DNA of 64,000 bases from a virus. Under the pieces are notes generated by a model that made no database searches, was not told where the DNA came from, and worked only from the letters and a program-made list of their open reading frames with translations. Below, one piece after another: positions 1 through 7,733 of the stretch. The stretch is from the IMG/VR virus record IMGVR_UViG_3300042691_027299, positions 1 through 64,000 of that record; one strand, written 5' to 3'. Position 1 is the first letter of the stretch, and each line of letters begins with the position of its first letter. The position numbers and the translations under genes are program-made.

Positions 1-66
1 CGACCGAAGCGGAGGCGCAAAGATTTGTTCGACTTCCAATGCACCATAACCAGCGAGGCCCCGTGA
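1..66 (+). CDS. C-terminal end of an upstream gene (partial)
   Basis: The first 21 codons are open and end at a TGA overlapping the GTG start of the next gene. The last residues read SEAP. In the homologous block of unit B the gene at 31021 ends KEAP and overlaps its neighbour the same way, so this is probably the end of the equivalent membrane-anchored protein. Only the tail is visible and it is too short for a functional call. Confidence 0.45.
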   Translation, partial: RPKRRRKDLFDFQCTITSEAP

Positions 67-287
67 GCCGCTACGCCAACCACCCCCACACCTGTCTGGG
101 CTGCTCGCAAGAATTCCAAGGCGCGTGGAATGCCAAGAGATGCGGGCCTTGTGCCTTCGACGCTGAAACAATTCGCAAGCGCAACTCTGCGAGAAAATCA
201 CATGCCAACGAAAAGTCTCGGAAAGTCCGTGAAGCTCAAGACCGACAAGGCCGGCAAGACCAAGCTAGAGCGGGTCCACTCCTATGA
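63..287 (+). CDS. Small zinc-ribbon-like protein (copy 1)
   Basis: A 74-residue protein starting at GTG 63. Its N-terminal third has two CxxC knuckles (CLGC and CGPC about 12 residues apart), a likely zinc-binding ribbon, followed by a very basic, charged tail. The gene at 31557 starts at the same GTG and matches over nearly the whole length, which supports this start over the upstream ATG at 39. The 3' half overlaps the next gene in another frame. Function is unknown; a small nucleic-acid-binding phage protein is an inference. Confidence 0.7.
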   Translation: MSRYANHPHTCLGCSQEFQGAWNAKRCGPCAFDAETIRKRNSARKSHANEKSRKVREAQDRQGRQDQARAGPLL

Positions 288-342
288 TGCGAGCAAGAAA
301 CGACGCATCGCCAAGAGCAAGAAGGTGAGGGTCAAGCGATGA
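202..342 (+). CDS. 46-residue highly basic protein (copy 1)
   Basis: Starts at ATG 202 inside the zinc-ribbon gene but in another frame. It encodes about 40 percent Lys/Arg and ends KKRRIAKSKKVRVKR. The counterpart at 31696 is nearly identical and keeps the same start and end. The stop overlaps the next ATG (ATGA), suggesting translational coupling. Such a basic peptide may bind nucleic acid, but this is inference. Confidence 0.65.
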   Translation: MPTKSLGKSVKLKTDKAGKTKLERVHSYDASKKRRIAKSKKVRVKR

Positions 343-479
343 ACACCCACTGCCGCATCGGCCGCATCACGCCGACAGAACAAGGCCTGCGCTGCAAAAC
401 CTTTATGGAATGGCTCTACTTGCGCCCGCTCAAATGGCCGACCGACTGGACCATGGGCCGTTTCATGAGCGTGAAATGA
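339..479 (+). CDS. 46-residue conserved small protein (copy 1)
   Basis: This ORF starts with an ATG overlapping the previous stop and ends with a TGA overlapping the next ATG. The N-terminal half (CRIGRITPTEQGLRC) is almost identical in the 47-residue counterpart at 31833, while the C-terminal half has diverged. A two-cysteine N-terminus followed by an aromatic tail is visible. No family is recognised. Confidence 0.65.
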   Translation: MNTHCRIGRITPTEQGLRCKTFMEWLYLRPLKWPTDWTMGRFMSVK

Positions 480-796
480 GCTGCCGCTACTGCTGCCACT
501 GGCTGGAGGCCGAAAGCACAAGCGCCCACACCTATTGGGAGCGCGTGCAAAAAGGCCCGCCATTGAAAGGCAAATGCACACGTTATCCGGTGTGGACGGA
601 AGCACTCAGTAACCATTGGTGCGGCGAGTTCGCGTTCCAGGCAACTGTCTGGCAACAATCGCCTCTGGAAAATCAAACGGCCCACATTGCGGACGCTGAA
701 AGCCGGATCAAAGCCCTACAGGAAGAACGCAAGACGCTCAAAGCCCGCGTTGCTGCGCTCAACGCCAAACTCAAGAAAGCAAAGGCCAGCACATGA
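476..796 (+). CDS. Cysteine-rich small protein with C-terminal coiled coil
   Basis: A 106-residue protein starting at ATG 476, coupled to the preceding stop. The N-terminal 55 residues contain CRYCCHW, GKCTRYP and HWCGEF, suggesting a metal-binding fold. The last 45 residues are a charged heptad-like helix ending KLKKAKAST. Its stop overlaps the NusG-like start. In unit B the gene in this position (31977) is unrelated, so this slot is variable. Function unknown. Confidence 0.65.
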   Translation: MSCRYCCHWLEAESTSAHTYWERVQKGPPLKGKCTRYPVWTEALSNHWCGEFAFQATVWQQSPLENQTAHIADAESRIKALQEERKTLKARVAALNAKLKKAKAST

Positions 797-1272
797 CCTG
801 GACCGTCTTGTTGACCGCACCACAGCGCGAGTTTAAGGTTCGCAACGAGCTGACGTTTAACTTCGTGCCTGCCTACGTGCCCATCGAATATCGCGACAGC
901 CAGCTAGAGCGCGCGAACAAGACGCCCGTTCCGTTGTTTCCGCGCTATGTGTTCGCGGTCATCACCGACTGGGGCATGCTGCGCAATGTCGACGGCCTGC
1001 AATCGCGGCCCGTGTATCTAGTTGACGGCAAGCCGGCGATGTTGAGCCAGCGGGAGATCGATGCGGTCGAAGCGCTATCTCAGCCCATCGTGAAAAACGA
1101 ACGGACGACGCGCCGAATTGGCATAGGCGCGCGCATTCCCATCCGGCGCAATCACCACGCCGTTATTGAGGCCTTAGTTGCCCGGCTCGATGCTCGCGGC
1201 CGCCCCGTTGCTGTGTTTGAAATGCTTGGCAAGACACATGAGGTAGTAGTTACGGAGGAAATGATAGACTAG
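793..1272 (+). CDS. NusG/RfaH-like transcription elongation protein (copy 1)
   Basis: A 159-residue protein with the NGN-type start TWTVLLTAPQREFKV, a central PLFPRYVFAVI (the 'P.fP.Y.F' signature of NusG N-terminal domains), and a C-terminal beta-rich segment ending in VFEMLGKTHEVVV, as in KOW domains. NusG-family proteins bind RNA polymerase and control pausing or termination. A distant homologue sits at 32279. Both lie last in a coupled small-gene operon just ahead of the late genes, which suits a phage late-gene antiterminator (inference from position). Confidence 0.8.
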   Translation: MTWTVLLTAPQREFKVRNELTFNFVPAYVPIEYRDSQLERANKTPVPLFPRYVFAVITDWGMLRNVDGLQSRPVYLVDGKPAMLSQREIDAVEALSQPIVKNERTTRRIGIGARIPIRRNHHAVIEALVARLDARGRPVAVFEMLGKTHEVVVTEEMID

Positions 1273-1275
1273 CTA

Positions 1276-1304
1276 TTGATTCAGCCCGCAAATCACGTTA
1301 GACG
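1276..1304 (+). promoter_or_regulatory. Conserved promoter-like element downstream of nusG-like gene
   Basis: TTGATT, 17 bases, TAGACG. The spacer contains CCGCAAATCACGT. The same layout (TTGCGC, 17 bases containing CCGCAAATCAATT, TAGACG) occurs at 34446 ahead of the homologous gene block, while flanking bases differ. Position and spacing fit a promoter for the membrane-protein/terminase operon, but the -10 match is weak, so a recruitment site for the NusG-like protein is an alternative. Confidence 0.4.
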
Positions 1305-1426
1305 GGCACACATAGGACGACCGTCGCCCCTGCCGCGTACCATCACCCTCTAGCGCTTGTAATCCGGGCAGCCTCGACGACCCTGCGGACATAGATTTCC
1401 GCCCCCATCCAGAAATGCGCCCGGAC

Positions 1427-1615
1427 ATGACGCCTCAAGCGGTCATCAGCCTTATCGCTGAATGGACCAAACGCATTGGCTTACTCGCTCTCGCCATTCT
1501 TGCCGCTCTGATGGCCGTTAAGGCCCTCGGGGCGCCGATTACTTGGCGAACCCCCAACCTTGACCAGAACGCCGGCATCGCCATGGCCGCGCTTGCTTAC
1601 GTGTTGAGCCGATGA
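1427..1615 (+). CDS. Small one-TM membrane protein (copy 1)
   Basis: A 62-residue protein starting at MTPQAVIS. One hydrophobic segment (about residues 15-30, GLLALAILAALMAVKAL) is followed by a hydrophilic loop and a second weakly hydrophobic stretch near the C-terminus. The counterpart at 34590 differs at only four or so residues and starts at the same Met, which selects 1427 over the upstream ATG at 1415. Its stop overlaps the next ATG. A holin is possible from size, but the gene is next to terminase rather than lysis genes. Confidence 0.65.
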   Translation: MTPQAVISLIAEWTKRIGLLALAILAALMAVKALGAPITWRTPNLDQNAGIAMAALAYVLSR

Positions 1616-1797
1616 GTGCCATTGACATCGACGACATCGATGAAACCGATCTCGACGACGTTGATTTGGTGTGCCTAGACCTTGCGGAAATCTTCATCGC
1701 GTTCGGCATCTCATCAAGCCAAGCCCTCGAAGTCATTAAAGAACGTTACCCCGTCATACATATCCAACTGATGTCCGAGTCAGACACCCTCCACTGA
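1612..1797 (+). CDS. Acidic small conserved protein (copy 1)
   Basis: A 61-residue protein with an acidic N-terminus (many Asp from residue 4 to 18), followed by LDLAEIFIAFGISSSQALE, which looks like a short helical, possibly helix-turn-helix-sized, segment. The homologue at 34775 is 55 residues and nearly identical from LDLAEIF onward; only the acidic leader varies in length. ATGA-coupled to the upstream gene. Function unknown. Confidence 0.65.
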   Translation: MSAIDIDDIDETDLDDVDLVCLDLAEIFIAFGISSSQALEVIKERYPVIHIQLMSESDTLH

Positions 1798-1807
1798 CCG
1801 AGGCCCC

Positions 1808-2827
1808 ATGGACCAACTCGCCCCCTTCCGCAAATACTTCCGCTACGCCGCGATCTCATGCTCGATTGCCTCGGCTGTGATGACTGCGTGGTTTGGTTTT
1901 CAACAGAACCCGTATTTCATCCTCGCCGGCATGTGCGCGCTGTTCCTGGTCGCCTGCTCGCTGGCCTCCGATTACATTATGCTGTTTGTCGTTGACGCCT
2001 GGCGCAGCAGCAACCGCCTCATGGCTGGCGTGGTCGCGCTCGGCGCTGCGTTCGTGTTCAGCCTCAACCTGCTAAGCAACCTCGGCGCCGTGGGCTGGCA
2101 ACGGGATGTAACTGCCTCTGCCGCTAAGGTCCAGAACGTCCGGTACGACAACGCGCAGGATCAGGTTGCCGAGAGCCGCGCCTCGCTCGCCATGTTTGAA
2201 AAGCATAAAGCCGACCTGGAAGCGGCAAATGGCTGGTCTGCATCCGTGACCGCCGAAGCACTCCGCGCCCAGCTCGCCAGCGCCAATCTTGCCATTGAGC
2301 AGGAAGCCGCCAAGGGTGGCTGCAAGGCACGATGCCTCGCCCGCACCAAAGAGCGCGACGACCTCGCCGCTCGCATTGCCATTGCCGAAAAGCGTGCGAC
2401 CCTGACCGAACAGATCGAGGCCACCAAGCGCGTGATCGCTCAATATCGCGACAAGGCCGCCACCCATGACAAGGTGGTTGCCGCGCCCGTCAGTCAGGCC
2501 TCGTTTTTCGCGTCCATGGTCAAAATCGATCTGAGCCCATCCGAAGAGGCGACCACATGGACCGATCGCGGCCTCGCCACATGGCTGGCGCTTGGCCTGT
2601 GCATTGCGCCGATGCTGTTTTCATTGCTCGGCTGGCGCTCCGACGACCACACTCCCGAGATTGGGCGGGTTGCCGAAGATAAGGAGCAAGTGATCTCCCT
2701 CACTGCGGCTCCCCCGGTGCCCGCCCAACCCACACAGGGTAAGGACCGCACAATCATCTTTGCCGATGAAATCACCCGCCGTTGGGCAGAGCGCCCCGAC
2801 GTACAGCAGTTGCTTAAGGCCGCGTGA
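1808..2827 (+). CDS. Multi-TM protein with long coiled coil (copy 1)
   Basis: A 339-residue protein. Residues 10-95 contain about three hydrophobic helices. Residues 105-225 form a charged coiled coil with a conserved cysteine pair (GGCKARC). Another TM follows at about 255-280 and then a cytoplasmic tail. The central 80 residues are almost identical to the homologue at 34954, while the N-terminal membrane part differs, suggesting exchange of the membrane domain. Topology suggests a coiled coil outside or across the inner membrane. Its role (superinfection exclusion, lysis control or other) cannot be read from the sequence. Confidence 0.7.
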   Translation: MDQLAPFRKYFRYAAISCSIASAVMTAWFGFQQNPYFILAGMCALFLVACSLASDYIMLFVVDAWRSSNRLMAGVVALGAAFVFSLNLLSNLGAVGWQRDVTASAAKVQNVRYDNAQDQVAESRASLAMFEKHKADLEAANGWSASVTAEALRAQLASANLAIEQEAAKGGCKARCLARTKERDDLAARIAIAEKRATLTEQIEATKRVIAQYRDKAATHDKVVAAPVSQASFFASMVKIDLSPSEEATTWTDRGLATWLALGLCIAPMLFSLLGWRSDDHTPEIGRVAEDKEQVISLTAAPPVPAQPTQGKDRTIIFADEITRRWAERPDVQQLLKAA

Positions 2828-2844
2828 CTGTTGCACGTGAAACG

Positions 2845-2880
2845 CGGCTAAGCCGTTTGATTATTTGAAATAAAATCAAA
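2845..2880 (+). promoter_or_regulatory. AT-rich hairpin element ahead of small terminase
   Basis: A palindrome CGGCTAAGCCG is followed directly by TTTGAT, a 13-base AT-only-like loop and ATCAAA. It stands out as an AT-rich island in GC-rich DNA. A similar layout (GGCTC/GAGCC hairpin with AT-rich AAATAAAAT) precedes the large terminase in unit B at 36659. Candidate promoter, packaging site or RNA structure. Confidence 0.35.
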
Positions 2881-2891
2881 GGAATTCAAAC

Positions 2892-3212
2892 GTGCGTGGT
2901 GGCAAGCGCAGCGGCGCGGGAAGAAAGAAGGGATCAGTCACTAAGGCGACAGTCTATCGCCAAGAGATGCTGGCCCGTGCCGCTGCTGATGGGCTCACGC
3001 CGCTCGAGTTCATGCTGAACGTGCTTCGCGACGAAGAGAAGCCGTTTGATGACAGGTTCGAAGCTGCCAAGGCCGCAGCACCTTATGTGCACCCGCGCCT
3101 TGCCGCAGTTGAGCACAGCGGAGACCAGGACAACCCGCTGTCCGTCATAGTTGCAAGTGGAGTCCCGTCTGAAGACGACGACGATCAACGGCCGAACGCA
3201 CCAAGTCATTGA
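2892..3212 (+). CDS. Terminase small subunit, unit A
   Basis: A 106-residue protein starting at GTG with a good Shine-Dalgarno (CAAAGGA). The N-terminus RGGKRSGAGRKKGS is typical of small terminases, followed by a helical region (LTPLEFMLNVLRDEEKPFDDRFEAAKAAAPYVHPRL) that is a hallmark of this family. It would recognise phage DNA for packaging and hand it to the large subunit, whose gene overlaps its 3' end. The TerS of unit B is a different type. Confidence 0.85.
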   Translation: MRGGKRSGAGRKKGSVTKATVYRQEMLARAAADGLTPLEFMLNVLRDEEKPFDDRFEAAKAAAPYVHPRLAAVEHSGDQDNPLSVIVASGVPSEDDDDQRPNAPSH

Positions 3213-4539
3213 TCTCGGCTATCGGCCTCGCGAACAGTTCATAGACTTCCACAAGCGCCGCCAGCGTTGGGCGTGCCTCGTTGCTCATAGACGAGCCGGC
3301 AAGACCGTGGCGTGCGTCATGGACCTCGTGGACAAGGCGCTGAGGTGCAAGAAGCAGGATGGGCGCTTTGCCTACGTGGCGCCTCACTGGAACCAGGCCA
3401 AGGACGTGGCTTGGCTCTATATCAAGCGGTTCACCGCGCCCATTCCAGGCGTGAAGCTCAACGAAAGCGAACTCTACGTTGAGTTCGAACACAACAAGGC
3501 CCGCGTTCGCCTCGCGGGTGCCGACAACTACGATCGGTTGCGCGGCGCATACCTCGACGGCGTGATCCTTGACGAATACGGGGATATGCACCCGGCGGCA
3601 TGGCCTGAAGTCATCCGGCCCATGCTCGCAGACCGCAAGGGATGGGCCACGTTTATCGGCACCCCCAAAGGCCGCAACGATTTCCACGCGAAGTGGGAGG
3701 AAAGCAGGACGATAGACGGCTGGTTTAGCCTCATGCTCCAGGGCTCAACTAGCGGCCTGCTGGACGATGAAGAACTAATCGACATGCGCCGCACCATGAC
3801 GCCGGAGCAGTACGAGCAAGAGATAGAATGCAATTTCGACTCTGCCGTGTTGGGCGCCTACTTCGGCAAGGAAATTGTAGAAGCTGAGCGCGCCGGCCGG
3901 ATTACAACTGTAGAGGTCGATCCGGCATTGCCTGTGCATTCGGCATGGGATCTCGGAATCGGCGACAGTACCGCCATCTGGTGCTTCCAGATTGCTCCCG
4001 ATGGGGTCCGCGTTGTCGATTGCTACGAGAACAACGCGCAACCGTTGAGCCATTACGTCTCCGTCTTGCGTGAAAAGGGATACCGGGGCCGCCTGTTTGT
4101 GCCTCATGACGCTCGAGCCCGCGAGCTTGGCACCGGGCGCACCCGAGTTGAGACGCTGCAATTGTTGGGGACCGATCCGCACCTAGTCCCTGCGCACACG
4201 ATCATGGACGGCATCAACGGCGCGCGTGTGAGCTTCCCGCGCTTCTGGTTCGATGCTCTGCGTTGCAAACCCGGTATTGAGGCCTTGCGCCAGTACCGCG
4301 CTGACTATGACGAGAAACTAAAGGTCTTCAAGAACACGCCCAAGCACGACTGGACCAGCCACTACGCCGACGCCTTCCGCTACATGGCCATGGCCTGGAA
4401 GGCAATGCAGCCGCCGCCAGTCGAGAAGTCCCGCAAGGACCAGCTCATTTACGAAGTCAAAGACGGCCGCTTGCAGGCCAACATGACGGTTCGGGAAATC
4501 ATCGAATTGAAGAAGAGAAAGCGCCTCGCTGATGGTTGA
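3151..4539 (+). CDS. Terminase large subunit, unit A
   Basis: A 462-residue packaging motor. The ATPase has Walker A AHRRAGKT (residues 45-52), Walker B VILDE (138-142) and the coupling motif FIGTPKGRN (168-176). The C-terminal RNase H-like nuclease has acidic residues in SAWDLGIGD (D267), FVPHD (D320) and HYADAFR (D407). The start is uncertain: the frame opens at TTG 3151, 62 bases inside the small subunit, and GTG 3157 is also possible. The end overlaps the portal start by 8 bases. It shares no obvious similarity with the unit B large subunit beyond these motifs. Confidence 0.93.
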   Translation: MQVESRLKTTTINGRTHQVIDLGYRPREQFIDFHKRRQRWACLVAHRRAGKTVACVMDLVDKALRCKKQDGRFAYVAPHWNQAKDVAWLYIKRFTAPIPGVKLNESELYVEFEHNKARVRLAGADNYDRLRGAYLDGVILDEYGDMHPAAWPEVIRPMLADRKGWATFIGTPKGRNDFHAKWEESRTIDGWFSLMLQGSTSGLLDDEELIDMRRTMTPEQYEQEIECNFDSAVLGAYFGKEIVEAERAGRITTVEVDPALPVHSAWDLGIGDSTAIWCFQIAPDGVRVVDCYENNAQPLSHYVSVLREKGYRGRLFVPHDARARELGTGRTRVETLQLLGTDPHLVPAHTIMDGINGARVSFPRFWFDALRCKPGIEALRQYRADYDEKLKVFKNTPKHDWTSHYADAFRYMAMAWKAMQPPPVEKSRKDQLIYEVKDGRLQANMTVREIIELKKRKRLADG

Positions 4540-6829
4540 CGCGACCGGCGGCCAACAGATTGACACGGACGTTAAAGCTCTTGCCCAAGGCATAGGGCCA
4601 ACCGATCTGTGGCTTAAGAAGATCGCCAAGGCCAAACTTGACGAGAAACCTTGGCGCACCGAGGCGGCCAGGGCCATTGCCATTTATGAAGGCGATGACG
4701 AGGCCATCAGCAAGGCCGGCGCCAAGCACATCAGCTTCAACATTTATCATTCGAACATCGAAACCATGGTGCCGGCGGTGTATAATTCATCGCCCATCCC
4801 GGACATCCGCCGACGCTACGACGACGCGCAGCAGGCCGCCCCGCAGCCAGCCCCGCCGCCCCCAGCGATGGGAGGCCAGCCGCCACAGGTCCAACCGCCT
4901 GCGATGCCCCCGCAGCAGCCGCAGATGGACATTCACAAGCTCGTGGTGGACGTGATCGAGCGGGCGCTGTCCTACAGCATTGACCAATACGACTTTGACG
5001 GGACAATGCGGTCAACCGTTCGCGGGGCGCTGGTCAGCGGTCGCGGTGTTCCGCGAGTGCGCTACGAGCCCACGGTTGAAGGCGACCAGAAGTCATATGA
5101 GGAAGTGACCTGCGAGGTTGTGCCGTGGGATCGCTTCATCCGTGGCCCGGCCCGCTCATGGGAGAAGGTGCCGTGGGTCGCATTCGAGCATGACATGACC
5201 CGTGAGGAGCTTGCGGAACTAGCCGGCCCGGAGAAGGCGGAAGACGCGAGGCTTGACGGCGAAAACACGGGCAAGAAGGGGGACGACGCGCAACCGGACG
5301 CCGGCATCTACAAGACCGTCAAGGTTTATGAGATCTGGGACAAGAAGACGGGCGCGGTCTTTTTCGTTGAGGACAAGAAAGACAGCCAGCCGCTCAAGCT
5401 TCAACCTGACCCGCTGCAGCTTCCGGGCTTTTTCCCGGTGCCGCGTCCTTTGCAGCCGGTTGTGCGCGAAACAAGCCTTACGCCAATCTGCCCCTATACG
5501 ATTTACGGGGCGCTGGTGGACGAGCTGGATCAGATCACCAAGCGCATTGCCAAGCTCGTTAAACAGCTTCGGGTGCGCGGCATCTATGACAGCGAGTTGA
5601 AGGCTGACATTGCGTCGCTTTCATCGGCTGAGGACGGCACATATTTGCCAGCCTCGGATGCCACCCGCTTTGCGCAGGGCGGCGGGCTCGAGAAGGCTCT
5701 GGCGCATTTCCCGATGGAGCCGACAGTGCTCGCCCTGCGCGAGCTGTATGTCCAGCGCGACCAGATTAAACAGACCATTTACGAAGTCACAGGCATGGCC
5801 GACGTGGTGCGCGGCGCTTCGGACGCCTCCGAAACCGCCACGGCGCAGCAGATCAAGGCCAACTATGCCGGGCTGCGCATTCAGTCGCTGCAAAAGGAAG
5901 TAGCCCGCGTCGCGCGCGATCTGTTTCGCATGAAGGCAGATATTTTCTGCCGCCACTTCTCAGTTGAAAACCTGTCCATGATGACCGGTCTGCCGGCACA
6001 CATGGCTGAACCTATCCTACGGTCGCCTGAAATGCGGGCTTACCGGATCGACATCGAAACCGACAGCACCGTTCGAGGCGATGTCACCCGCTCTCTTGAG
6101 CAGATCAATCAATTCATCGAAGGTACGGGCCAGTTTGTGCAATCGGTTGGCGCTTTGGTCCAGACTGTGCCGCCGCTGTTGCAGCCGATGATGGACGTTT
6201 ACGCAGCGTTTGCGCGCAAGTTTGACCTGGGCAAGCAAGCTGAGGACGCGCTTGATCGCATGCCGCAGCTTGTTCAACAGTTTGCCGCTCAACAGGCCGC
6301 AGCGCCGCCGCCCGAGCAAGCCAAAGCCGAAGCCGACGCCAAGGCGCGCGAAGCTGAAATGGGCATGAAGCAAGAAGCGGCGCGAATGGACATGGAGATG
6401 AAGGCGCAAGAGCGCGCCGCCGAACTCCAGCATAAGCAGCAAATGGCCGCGCTTGAGATGCAATCGCGTCAAGAGGCCCATGCCGCCGACATGCAGATGA
6501 AGCAAGAAGCCAACGCGCTGGCCATGCAGGAGCGGGAGCTTGCCGTGGGATCGAAGCGCGAGCTTGCCGACATCGATCGGCAGAAAGCAGCGCGCGAGGC
6601 CGGCATGGTGGAAGCACCGGATGGCTCGATCGTCGATCCGACCGTGACCGCCATTCAAGAAATGGCGCAGGCCGTGACGATGATGACCGCGACGGTCGCA
6701 GAACAGGTCGAGGTGAGTAAGGCGGTGCTTGCCACCGTGGCAGACGGGCAGGGGCGGCGCAAGCGCATGGCCGTTGTCCGTGACAAAGACGGCCGCATCG
6801 CTGGCCTTGATGACATCAGCATGAACTGA
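4532..6829 (+). CDS. Portal protein, unit A
   Basis: A 765-residue portal (head-tail connector) of the P22-like size class, directly behind the large terminase. The N-terminal 110 residues carry the typical portal segment (NIYHSNIETMVPAVYNSSPIPDIRRR), then a Pro/Gln-rich linker (residues 92-130). The core includes YTIYGALVDELDQITKRIAKLVKQLR and ends near residue 590, followed by a Gln/Glu/Met-rich coiled coil (about 590-690), probably the barrel or an internal extension. It is unrelated in sequence to the unit B portal. Only 9 bases separate its stop from a fibre-type gene; no scaffold or capsid gene follows. Confidence 0.85.
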   Translation: MVDATGGQQIDTDVKALAQGIGPTDLWLKKIAKAKLDEKPWRTEAARAIAIYEGDDEAISKAGAKHISFNIYHSNIETMVPAVYNSSPIPDIRRRYDDAQQAAPQPAPPPPAMGGQPPQVQPPAMPPQQPQMDIHKLVVDVIERALSYSIDQYDFDGTMRSTVRGALVSGRGVPRVRYEPTVEGDQKSYEEVTCEVVPWDRFIRGPARSWEKVPWVAFEHDMTREELAELAGPEKAEDARLDGENTGKKGDDAQPDAGIYKTVKVYEIWDKKTGAVFFVEDKKDSQPLKLQPDPLQLPGFFPVPRPLQPVVRETSLTPICPYTIYGALVDELDQITKRIAKLVKQLRVRGIYDSELKADIASLSSAEDGTYLPASDATRFAQGGGLEKALAHFPMEPTVLALRELYVQRDQIKQTIYEVTGMADVVRGASDASETATAQQIKANYAGLRIQSLQKEVARVARDLFRMKADIFCRHFSVENLSMMTGLPAHMAEPILRSPEMRAYRIDIETDSTVRGDVTRSLEQINQFIEGTGQFVQSVGALVQTVPPLLQPMMDVYAAFARKFDLGKQAEDALDRMPQLVQQFAAQQAAAPPPEQAKAEADAKAREAEMGMKQEAARMDMEMKAQERAAELQHKQQMAALEMQSRQEAHAADMQMKQEANALAMQERELAVGSKRELADIDRQKAAREAGMVEAPDGSIVDPTVTAIQEMAQAVTMMTATVAEQVEVSKAVLATVADGQGRRKRMAVVRDKDGRIAGLDDISMN

Positions 6830-6838
6830 GGGCGACTT

Positions 6839-7270
6839 ATGACAGCCATTTCCGACACAACCGAAAACGCTATTCTCAATCTGGTGTTCCGGGCCACCGC
6901 TTGGGCCAACTACGCAGACAACGCGGCAACGTCGCCGGAAACGAATATCGTCGTTGCGCTTGCGACTGCTGATTACACCGACAGCGGCACGCTTTCGTCG
7001 AACGAGACGACTTATACGTCATACGCTCGCGTGAACGTCGCGCGATCGACCGGATGGAACGCGGCTTCTGGCGGGTCGACTTCGCCAGCAGCAACAATTT
7101 CATTCCCGGCGGGGACCGGCGGATCTGGCACGGTCACACATTTCGCAACCGGCAAGAGCGGAGGCGGCGCAGCGGCGGTGCTTTGGTACGGAACTGTGAG
7201 TCCCAACATAGTCACTGGCAACGGGGTGACTCCGCAGCTCTCCACGGCCACGACCATCACCTTGGCTTGA
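6839..7270 (+). CDS. Fibre-associated structural protein (copy 1)
   Basis: A 143-residue beta-rich Ser/Thr/Gly/Ala protein (SLSSNETTYTSYARVNVARSTGWN region, then GGTGGSGTVTHFATG). A homologue more than 85 percent identical in protein starts at 63602, where it follows the giant ejection protein and a 115-residue gene. This family is seen near tail-fibre genes in related phages. The shared gene marks the point where units A and B realign. Exact role unknown; minor tail or fibre protein is the likely class. Confidence 0.7.
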   Translation: MTAISDTTENAILNLVFRATAWANYADNAATSPETNIVVALATADYTDSGTLSSNETTYTSYARVNVARSTGWNAASGGSTSPAATISFPAGTGGSGTVTHFATGKSGGGAAAVLWYGTVSPNIVTGNGVTPQLSTATTITLA

Positions 7271-7274
7271 CGAC

Positions 7275-7733
7275 ATGTCGATTGCAACCGCTGTTCGTCG
7301 CTGTCTCGTGGATCTCGATGTGCCGGGTATTCGCGCGCTGTGGGCGAAGATCTCGCCGCATCTGCCGCAACCCAAGTCTGATGCCGATACGCTGGCAGCA
7401 CTTCACGCCGCGCGCACGGCCTCGGAAAGCGTGCCGCTGCGGATGCGGGCCTATTCGCATCGGTGGCTGACCGAGCGGCAATTGCCATCACAATTGCCTG
7501 ACCGCTTGAAACCAAGCGCGGAGCAGATTTGCCCGCGCGTGGCCATGTCGGTTGGCATTGCGGTTGGCTCGCCCATCCCGGTCGTGCGCGATGGCATTCG
7601 GGGTGCCATGGAGTACGCGGTTCATGACTGCTATGCCAATGGCGATACTGACCCGGCGATCGTCAAGCCGCAAATGATGGAAGCGCGCAGACGGGAACGC
7701 AAGGCGCTCGGCATCATCGAGCGAGGAGAATAA
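7275..7733 (+). CDS. Hypothetical protein in the fibre cluster
   Basis: A 152-residue, mostly helical protein with a conserved-looking N-terminus (RRCLVDLDVPGIRALWAKISPHLPQP). It lies 4 bases behind its upstream neighbour and immediately before another structural gene, so it is co-transcribed with the fibre cluster. The composition (Arg-rich, many helices) differs from the beta-rich neighbours and could suit a chaperone or regulator. I do not recognise the family. Confidence 0.6.
   Translation: MSIATAVRRCLVDLDVPGIRALWAKISPHLPQPKSDADTLAALHAARTASESVPLRMRAYSHRWLTERQLPSQLPDRLKPSAEQICPRVAMSVGIAVGSPIPVVRDGIRGAMEYAVHDCYANGDTDPAIVKPQMMEARRRERKALGIIERGE

Noticed and set aside
410-475. Upstream start for the cysteine-rich gene at 476
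   Set aside because: The extra 22 residues would lie over the end of the previous conserved gene, and ATG 476 overlaps its stop codon (ATGA) as in neighbouring pairs.
6839-7270. Exact duplication or assembly copy of the 63602 gene
   Set aside because: Many scattered synonymous differences exist between the two, so they are diverged homologues rather than one sequence placed twice.
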